Both the position numbers and the translations under genes were made by a program. The notes under the pieces were generated by a model. That model saw nothing but the letters and a program-made list of their open reading frames with translations. It searched no databases and was not told the origin of the DNA. Shown here piece by piece: positions 55,754 to 64,000 of a stretch of DNA of 64,000 nt. Origin of the DNA: DASZQY01 sp963843565 (GTDB lineage Bacteria; Pseudomonadota; Alphaproteobacteria; Rhizobiales; Kaistiaceae); assembly GCA_963843565.1 (NCBI GenBank), contig CAWJKY010000003.1, positions 1,116,001 to 1,180,000 on the forward strand, read 5' to 3'. The first letter of the stretch is position 1. Each line of letters opens with the position of its first letter.

Positions 55754-55989
55754 AGGCGCGGATCACCGTCACGCTGAAATCGGGGGTCCTCGACCCGCAG
55801 GGCAAGGCCATCGAGGGGGCGCTGGCCGCGCTCGGGTTCGTCGGCGTCGGCGGTGTGCGCCAGGGCAAGGTCTTCGACATCGAGGTCGGCGAGACCGACA
55901 AGGCCAAGGCCGAGGCGGCGCTCAAGGCGATGGCCGAGAAGCTCCTCGCCAATACGGTGATCGAGGACTACCGGGTCGAGCTGATCTGA
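55750..55989 (+). CDS. purS: FGAM synthase subunit PurS
   Basis: A 79-residue protein: KARITVTLKSGVLDPQGKAI, GVGGVRQGKVFDIEV and a C-terminal VIEDYRVEL. It bridges PurQ and PurL in the three-part FGAM synthase. The start is a GTG overlapping the purC stop. Confidence 0.95.
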   Translation: MKARITVTLKSGVLDPQGKAIEGALAALGFVGVGGVRQGKVFDIEVGETDKAKAEAALKAMAEKLLANTVIEDYRVELI

Positions 55990-56115
55990 CGCGGTGAACC
56001 CTGCGGTGATTCGGTGCCGGCCGGTCCCGAACCATTGCGGCAAATCCGGCTGCCGAATAAGGCTGGAGCCGGCGCGGCCGAGCCGGCCCGCGTTCGGAGC
56101 GACCGGACCTCAGCC

Positions 56116-56676
56116 ATGCGACCCCTTCTCTATTCCATCAACGTCACACTGGACGGCTGCTGCGACCATCGCGTGGGGATCGTCGACAGGGAGCTGCACC
56201 AGCGCGCCGCCGACCTGCTGGCCGAGGCAGATGCCCTCATCTTCGGCCGCGTCCTCTTTGAAATGATGGAAGAGGCGTGGCGGCCGATAGCGGCCGGCGA
56301 GCGGCCGGACTGGGTCGACGACTGGATGGTGCCCTTCGCCCGGACGATTGATGCGGCAAGGAAATATGTCGTGTCGGACACTCTCGAACGGACCGACTGG
56401 AACGCCGAGATCGTGCGCGGCGATCAGCTTGAAGCCACCGTCCGGCGCTTGAAGGAGATGCCGGGCAAGGGCCTCTTGACGGGCGGCGTGAAGCTGCCGC
56501 TGGCACTCGCCGAACTCGGACTGATCGACGAATACGAGTTCATCGTCCACCCGAGGATCGCCGGCCACGGACCGACCCTCTTCGCCGGGCTGTCGCAGAT
56601 GGTCGACCTGGAGGCCATCAGCCGGGTGGAGTATGGCTCAGGGGCGGTGGCGACGCGCTACCGGCCCCGACCGTAG
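56116..56676 (+). CDS. RibD C-terminal / dihydrofolate reductase-like protein
   Basis: A 186-residue protein of the RibD-C family: MRPLLYSINVTLDGCCDHR, ADALIFGRVLFEMM, KYVVSDTLERTDW, KGLLTGGVKLPLALAELGLIDEYEF and HPRIAGHGPTLF. These bind NADPH but their reactions are mostly unknown. The gene lies between purS and purQ, 126 bases after purS, and splits what is usually a compact set. Probably an insertion, not a purine gene. Confidence 0.86.
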   Translation: MRPLLYSINVTLDGCCDHRVGIVDRELHQRAADLLAEADALIFGRVLFEMMEEAWRPIAAGERPDWVDDWMVPFARTIDAARKYVVSDTLERTDWNAEIVRGDQLEATVRRLKEMPGKGLLTGGVKLPLALAELGLIDEYEFIVHPRIAGHGPTLFAGLSQMVDLEAISRVEYGSGAVATRYRPRP

Positions 56677-56766
56677 GGGAAGACGGGCCCTCAGGCTGTC
56701 GAAACAGGCGGATTGCCCAAAGGCTGCGCTTGCGGCGAATCCGCCCCTTCTCTATGGCTGGCGGCC

Positions 56767-57435
56767 ATGAAATCCGCCGTCGTCGTCTTCCCCGGCTCCA
56801 ATCGTGACCGCGACATGGTGGACTGCCTGACGGCGGTCAGCGGGCGGGCACCGGACCGCGTCTGGTTCACCGATACCGACCTCCCCAAGGCCGACCTCTT
56901 CGTCATTCCGGGCGGCTTCTCCTACGGCGACTATCTGCGCTCCGGCGCCATCGCGGCACGGGCGCCGGTGATGAGCGCGATCGCGGAGAAGGCGGCGGCG
57001 GGCGTGCCGATCCTCGGCATCTGCAACGGCTTCCAGATCCTGTGCGAGGCGGGGCTGCTGCCGGGCGTTCTGATGCGGAACGCCAGCCTCCGGTTCGTCT
57101 GCCGCGAAGTGAAGCTTCGCGTCGAGACGACCGGCAGCCTGTTCACGCGGCGCTATGCCCCGGGTCAGGTGATCCGCACGCCGGTCGCCCACGGCGACGG
57201 CAACTATCGCTGCGACGACGAGACTCTGGCCCGCCTCACGGGCGAGGATCGCGTCGCCTTCCGCTACGCCGACGGCACCAACCCGAACGGGTCGGTCGAC
57301 GACATCGCCGGCATCCTCAACGAGAAACGCAACGTGCTCGGCATGATGCCCCACCCGGAGGACCTGATCGAACCGCTGCAGGGCGGGATCGACGGGCGGG
57401 CGCTCTTCGAGGCGGCGCTGGAGGTTGCGGCGTGA
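56767..57435 (+). CDS. purQ: FGAM synthase glutaminase subunit PurQ
   Basis: A 222-residue class I glutamine amidotransferase. FPGSNRDRDM, FVIPGGFSYGDYLRSG, the nucleophile Cys in GICNGFQIL, PVAHGDGNY and the His-Glu pair in GMMPHPEDL are intact. Provides ammonia to PurL. Its stop overlaps the GTG of the DUF429 gene. Confidence 0.95.
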   Translation: MKSAVVVFPGSNRDRDMVDCLTAVSGRAPDRVWFTDTDLPKADLFVIPGGFSYGDYLRSGAIAARAPVMSAIAEKAAAGVPILGICNGFQILCEAGLLPGVLMRNASLRFVCREVKLRVETTGSLFTRRYAPGQVIRTPVAHGDGNYRCDDETLARLTGEDRVAFRYADGTNPNGSVDDIAGILNEKRNVLGMMPHPEDLIEPLQGGIDGRALFEAALEVAA

Positions 57436-57438
57436 ACG
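57427..57438 (+). repeat. 12-bp direct repeat, copy 1
   Basis: GCGGCGTGAACG spans the purQ stop/DUF429 start. An identical copy lies at 58143-58154 at the DUF429 stop/purL start. The pair brackets the DUF429 gene exactly. Confidence 0.85.
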
Positions 57439-58147
57439 TGAAAGAGCGCGCCCTCGGAGTCGACTTTGGAGGCTATACGACCGGCACGAGTGCCACTGCA
57501 GTCGCTGAGACGGATGGGACGACGATCGCCGTCACGGTCCTGTCGGATTGCGGGTTCTCTGCTACGCGAGAGACATCCGACAGTCTCGCGGAAGCGGTAG
57601 CAAGTGACGTGGCGTTCTTCAGAAAGCTCCTTGCGCTCGGTCCAGTCGCTGTCGACATCCCCATCGACCTTCAGGGCTTGCCCTTCGTCGATGGAAAGGC
57701 GATCTGGCAGATGACATTGCGGCCGATCGATCGAGCCCTTAGAGCTATGCCACCCTTCGCCGAGCGTATCGGCAGTCCAACCATCCGCTTCAACCATATG
57801 CTGAAGGCGGGAAAGTTCAGCTCAAGAGTAGGGCGGCGGATATTCGAAACATATCCTGCGGGCAGTGTGCATAGGCTGCAGGTATCAAAGCTCGACATAG
57901 TGCCGGAGGCGGAGATCAAACGCTTGCGTTTGACTCGCGATCAGATAGACGCGGCCATCTGCGCGATAACCGCCCTTGCCAATCACCGGCTCGGGGGAAG
58001 AGCGCTGATTGCCCGCTTAGGGGGAGACTTTGCAAGGAAGGGAATTTCCGAGCCTTCGTTACCTCAAGGCTATGTCCTTCTGAAAGCAGTGCCTCGTTCG
58101 GTGTGCTTTGGCACGAAAGATGCCAACGATTGGCTGGAGGAGGCGGC

Positions 58148-58151
<4 letters not shown>
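57432..58151 (+). CDS. DUF429 family protein inserted between purQ and purL
   Basis: A 239-residue protein with LGVDFGGYTTGTSATAVA at the start (an RNase H-like first strand and Asp), VAVDIPIDLQGLPFV, IFETYPAGSVH, and DQIDAAICAITALANH, as in DUF429. Conserved acidic residues suggest a nuclease-like active site, but no function is proven. Codon use is markedly less GC-biased than in purQ and purL. The GTG at 57432 overlaps the purQ stop and its own stop overlaps the purL GTG, so translation is coupled at both ends. The gene is framed by a 12-bp direct repeat. Confidence 0.85.
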
Positions 58152-60352
<2,201 letters not shown>

Positions 60353-60366
60353 AGGATGCGCGCGCC

Positions 60367-60603
60367 ATGGCCATGAACGCGGGCGAGATCGAGGCCCTGA
60401 TCAAGGCAGCCCTGCCCGACGCGAAAGTCACAATCCGCGACCTCGCCGGAGACGGCGACCACTACGCGGCAGAGGTTGTCTCCGAATCGTTCCGCGGAAA
60501 AAGCCGCGTCCAGCAGCACAAGCTCGTCTACGACGCGCTTTCCGGCAACATGGGCGGCGCGCTGCACGCCCTGGCGCTGCAGACCAGCGTGCCGCCGGAA
60601 TAA
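60367..60603 (+). CDS. bolA: BolA family protein
   Basis: A 78-residue BolA/IbaG-like protein: GEIEALIKAALPDAKVTIRDL, then GDHYAAEVVSESFRGKSRVQQHKLVY with the conserved His that shares an iron-sulphur cluster with a monothiol glutaredoxin. It starts 14 bases after purL and is followed by grxD, its usual partner. Confidence 0.92.
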   Translation: MAMNAGEIEALIKAALPDAKVTIRDLAGDGDHYAAEVVSESFRGKSRVQQHKLVYDALSGNMGGALHALALQTSVPPE

Positions 60604-60771
60604 GGCCGGGTTCGCCCCCGCGGGCCATGGACTTCGGCGCCGGGCGATCTATCTGCCCCGGAGCTGTGGCGCACTGCATTGCGGAAGCGGGCGGCGCTTT
60701 CTATTGTGGCGCGAAGTGACCCATTCCGGCGGCCCCTCCCCGGCCGCACCCCGATTTCGGAGGACCCGAGC

Positions 60772-61122
60772 ATGAGTGACATCAAGGCCTGGATCGACAG
60801 TGAGGTGAAGGGCAGCGACGTGGTGCTCTTCATGAAGGGCACGCCGACCTTCCCGCAGTGCGGCTTCTCGAGCCAGGTCGTGCAGATCCTCGACTACCTC
60901 GGCCTCGACTACAAAGGCATCAACGTTCTCGAGAACGACGAGATCCGCCAGGGCATCAAGGAATATTCCAACTGGCCGACGATCCCGCAGCTCTACGTGA
61001 AGGGCGAGTTCGTGGGCGGCTGCGATATCGTGCGCGAGATGTTCCAGGAAGGCGAGCTGGCGCCGCTTCTGACCGGCAAGGGCATCGCGGTCGCCGCCCC
61101 GGACACGACACCGGCGGAATAG
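60772..61122 (+). CDS. grxD: Monothiol glutaredoxin (CGFS type)
   Basis: A 116-residue protein with FMKGTPTFPQCGFSSQVVQIL (CGFS active site near residue 30), WPTIPQLYVKGEFVGGCDIV and a C-terminal helix. It carries and delivers [2Fe-2S] clusters together with BolA. GGAGG lies eight bases before the ATG. Confidence 0.95.
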   Translation: MSDIKAWIDSEVKGSDVVLFMKGTPTFPQCGFSSQVVQILDYLGLDYKGINVLENDEIRQGIKEYSNWPTIPQLYVKGEFVGGCDIVREMFQEGELAPLLTGKGIAVAAPDTTPAE

Positions 61123-61133
61123 GCGCCTGACCG

Positions 61134-61565
61134 TCAGGCCTGCTCAAGCAGCGTCTTGAGCCGCGCGAGGTTCGCGACCTCGCTCTCCATGGTCTTCTGG
61201 ATCATGCCGTTCATCATGCGCATGAGCCCCTTCGGCTCAAGACTTAGCGAGAAGGTCACCCGCGATCCGCCGGCGGTCGGCGCGATCTCGAAGACGCCGG
61301 TCGGGTGGGCCGGGCCGGCAATGACCTCGAAGCGAATGCGTGTGTCGGGCTCAGCCTCCACGAGGCGATAGTCGCCGGGTACGACGCCCATCGGGCCTTT
61401 GAGCTTCTGGCTATAGACGGCGCCAACCGCGCCCGGCGACCCGGACGCCAGGGCGATCTCGACGATGCCTGAGCGCCATTTCGGATTGTTCAGCCCGTCG
61501 GCGAGGAACGCGTAGACCGCCGCCGGGGGCCGGGCGATCTCGACGGTGTTGCTTGCACTGGCCAT
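61134..61565 (-). CDS. SRPBCC family protein
   Basis: A 143-residue START-like protein: NTVEIARPPAAVYAFLADGLNNPKWRSGI, then VYSQKLKGPMG and a C-terminal helix with MQ/METE-type KTMESEVANLARLK. Binds an unknown hydrophobic ligand. Convergent with grxD with eleven bases between the stops. Confidence 0.83.
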   Translation of the reverse strand: MASASNTVEIARPPAAVYAFLADGLNNPKWRSGIVEIALASGSPGAVGAVYSQKLKGPMGVVPGDYRLVEAEPDTRIRFEVIAGPAHPTGVFEIAPTAGGSRVTFSLSLEPKGLMRMMNGMIQKTMESEVANLARLKTLLEQA

Positions 61566-61660
61566 GACATCACCTCTGAGCGAAGAACCGCCGCGTCTGC
61601 CGGAATGACGACCGGGACCGGACCATTTCTACATCGGAGGCGGAAGAATTTCGCGCCGGA

Positions 61661-64000
61661 TCAGAAGCGCACCTTCAGACCGGCCTTGACGCCCTGGTCG
61701 CTGCCGCCTGAGCCGATCGCGCCGGTATAGGCAAGGTTCAGGGTCGTCTGCTTCGTGACCGCCCACTCGACGCCGAGGTCGAGCCGCACCGAATCGCCCG
61801 CCAGCGGCGTGCTGGCGATGGTGAACGGTGTCCCGCCGGCGAAGGCCAACTGCGACTTTGCCACGACGCCACCCAGCGCGTGCTGCCAGGCAAGAAGGCC
61901 GGTCATCTTCACGACCCCGTCGCCGAACGGCAGCGTGTAGCCAAAGCGGCTGCCAAGCATCAGGAAGGCGAGGTTGTCGCTCTCCGCCCGTCCGGAAAGC
62001 GCCGCCAACCCGCCGCTCTCCGTGAAGCCGTCGGTCTGGATGGCAGTATCGGCGAGCGACAGGAACGGCTCCACGGTTCACGGCGCCAAGCTTCGTCGGG
62101 TAGGCCACCTCGCCGAAGACCTGTTCGCTGAGGGCGCCGTAGCGGGCGGTCAGGGTTTCGCTGAAGCCGGGGAACTGATCGTGGCGAACCGTGCTGATGT
62201 CGTGGGCCGCAATGGCGCCGCCGGCGCGGAGCGCGAACGGTCCCCACGCCGTCGCGCCGTAGGCCGCGAAGCTGTAGCTGCTGGCGCTGGCGGTGGAGAG
62301 ACGATCGGGCACGGACAGACTGGCGTTCTGGTAGGCGAAGGCCAGACCGCCGCTCCACATGCCCCACCCCGTATCGAGGCCGGTGGCGAAGCCCCCGAGG
62401 GCGCGGCTGAAGCGCGCCGCGTTGCCGTCGCCGGGCGCGTCCTGCCAACTGCCGAGCGCCAGCCCCCACCCGGCCCACCGGGGCGCGAGGTCCGGCGGTC
62501 CGCCGGCCCCGTCGGCATAGGCCAGCGGCGGCGCCGACTGGGCGAAATCGTCGGCGAAGCGCTGGCTGAGACGCGCCAGGATCGCGTCGCGCAGGAAGCG
62601 CGTATCGGCGACGAGGACACCACGCACGGTCGGGTGGACTTCGCCTGACGAGAGATCGAAGGCGAGGCGCGCGGTCTCGGCATCCAGTGGAAGGATCGCC
62701 TGGAACAGCGGGTTGGTCGGGTCGAGCTCCTGAAGCCCGGTCGCCGCCGCCCGCTGGTTTGGCGTGAGCGCGACGTCGGTGAACTTGCCGACGCGCGAAA
62801 TCTGGAGCCAGACCCGTTTCGGATCGGACTGGTCGAGGGTGAAATCGAGGAACGCCGAGGTGTCGCTGACGCCGCCGAAATCGCCGACGCGGCTCCCGGC
62901 GTCGAGGATGAGATAGCGCTGGCCGAGCGTGTAGGTGCCGGCGGCGGCCGCGACCAGGACAGTGGCGCCGGGATCGATAGTGACCGTGCCATCGACGATC
63001 AGCTTGTCGGCGTTGGTCGGATCGACCTCGACGGAGAGCAGCGAGCCGGCGTTGAAGGCGGCGGTCGTCGCCTCGAGGATGCCGATCGAGTTGCCGGGCC
63101 CGACCGCGCCGTTGACCACGAGAACACCGGCGATCATGCCGGTGCCCGACACGGTGCCGCCGCGGTCGACGGTAATCGTCGGTGCGGTGAGCGTGCCGTT
63201 CACATGCAGGACGCCGCCGCTTTTGATCTCGGCGCCACCCGAGAATGTGCCGGCGCCGGTCACCGTCCAGTCGCCGGCGTTCATCGCCAGCGTTTCGAAG
63301 TTGATGAACTTGGAAAGCAACTCCGAGCCGGTCCCCTCAAGGACCAGGTTGTCAGTGCCGGAACCGCCCGCCACGTTGCCGCCGAGGACCGAGCCGGTCC
63401 CCAGGATCAGCGTGTGATCGGCACTGCCGTTGAACTTGATGGCGAGGCCGCCGGTGGTGCTTTCGATCGTGCCGGTGTTGGTGATCGAGCCGGCGCCCCT
63501 GAAGCTGATGCCGGCGTCGTCGGTGGCGCCGTTCGAGGTCGAGGAGCGGACGATGCCCGAGTTGACCAGCGAGCCGCCGGCGTCGAACTCGATGGCCGAG
63601 CCGAAGCCCTGCGCCTGCGACGCCTCGATGTAGCCGGCGTTGACGATCGACGTGGCGCCCGAGCCGTTTGCCCAGATTCCGTTGTAGGCGCCCAGTATCC
63701 TGCCGCCCGCGTTGTTGGTGACAGTGCCGTTGTCGAGCGCGACGCCGGTCGCATACCCTGAATCGTTGTCCTTGATGGTCCCGCTGTTGATGAGCGTGTG
63801 GTTGGTGCCGAGGATGAACGAGACGCCGTTGACCTCGCCGTGCGCCTCGATCAACGCACCCGCCTTGTTGATAACGGTGCCATTGCCCGAAATGGTGATG
63901 CCCTGGATCGCACCGGTTATGGTGCCGGCGTTGATCACCGTGCCACCGCTCGGATCGGAGGGTGTGCCGAGGGAAACCCCGGTGCTGAAGAGGCCCGAGC
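61661..64000 (-). CDS. Autotransporter, N-terminal part beyond the right edge, one frameshift
   Basis: The frame is open to the right edge, so the N terminus and signal peptide are missing. The passenger is a Gly/Asn/Thr-rich beta-helix with repeated VINAGTI, INSGTI, VNAGYI, TNTGTI units, followed by TFSGGAEIKSGGVLHVNG and LILDAGSRVGDFGGV. A linker with ATGLQELDPTNPLF leads to a C-terminal autotransporter beta-barrel (WGLALGSWQDAPGDGN, WGMWSGGLAFAYQNASL) of about 280 residues. Near 62078 the frame slips by one base (LGAVN to VEPFLSLADTA); the other frame then runs to a terminal Phe (AGLKVRF), the outer-membrane signature. Without the slip correction the barrel is broken. Adhesin or surface display is likely. 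Confidence 0.85.

Noticed and set aside
56677..56766. Purine riboswitch or PurR-type site before purQ
   Set aside because: No conserved purine aptamer core or palindrome is visible in the 90-base gap.

Overview
The window is high-GC chromosomal DNA from an alphaproteobacterium, most likely of the Hyphomicrobiales (Rhizobiales) type. The pointers are a usg-family gene, the F1-ATPase zeta inhibitor, a purC-purS-purQ-purL cluster followed by bolA and a CGFS glutaredoxin, a DUF6867 gene at the end of a liv operon, and an Anbu/ATP-grasp/alpha-E/transglutaminase cluster. Most of it is core metabolism with short intergenic gaps, ATGA/GTGA start-stop overlaps and strong GC3 bias.

Layout. (1) 1-6430 is an accessory segment, visibly less GC-rich in its left two thirds. 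It abuts the 3' end of a tRNA-Leu(UAA). It holds a secreted solute-binding protein coupled to a trypsin-like protease that runs off the left edge, a 65-residue protein plus a polytopic membrane protein behind a near-consensus sigma70 promoter, a frameshifted von Willebrand A gene, and a membrane-anchored J-domain protein. No integrase is visible. (2) 6.6-26.9 kb: a PadR regulator with a double palindromic operator, a fosmidomycin-resistance-type exporter, a MetE-core protein, a GGDEF-EAL protein with one frameshift, gpt, a CinA/MoaB-like protein, hemN behind a FixK-type box, an ArsR-SRPBCC fusion, sfsA-map-radC, an oxidoreductase/aldo-keto reductase fusion, and a GT21 glycosyltransferase coupled to an LpxH-like hydrolase. 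(3) 27-31 kb: the Anbu proteasome-homologue cluster. (4) 31-41 kb: usg, a Popeye-like cNMP sensor, a translationally coupled molybdenum-cofactor delivery trio (CoxI-like, XdhC-like, MocA), a 660-base structured intergenic region, a sugar dehydrogenase, a uracil-DNA glycosylase and membrane proteins. (5) 41.4-48.3 kb: a complete branched-chain amino-acid ABC transporter with two tandem binding proteins. (6) 48.3-61 kb: rpe, purB, a DUF4238 pseudogene, glutathione peroxidase, the zeta ATPase inhibitor, then purC, purS, purQ, purL, bolA and grxD. A RibD-like gene lies inside this pur cluster, and so does a DUF429 gene that has slotted between purQ and purL. (7) 61.6 kb to the right edge: a frameshifted autotransporter, cut by the window end.

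The least ordinary items are the DUF429 gene inserted between purQ and purL and bounded by a 12-bp direct repeat; the binding-protein/trypsin pair, which may be one protein split by a frameshift; the uncharacterised 65-aa/449-aa membrane module; and the Anbu cluster, whose parts are known but whose job is unresolved. Five loci carry apparent frameshifts (the SBP/protease join would be a sixth). They could be real decay or base-level sequence error, and the window alone cannot decide.
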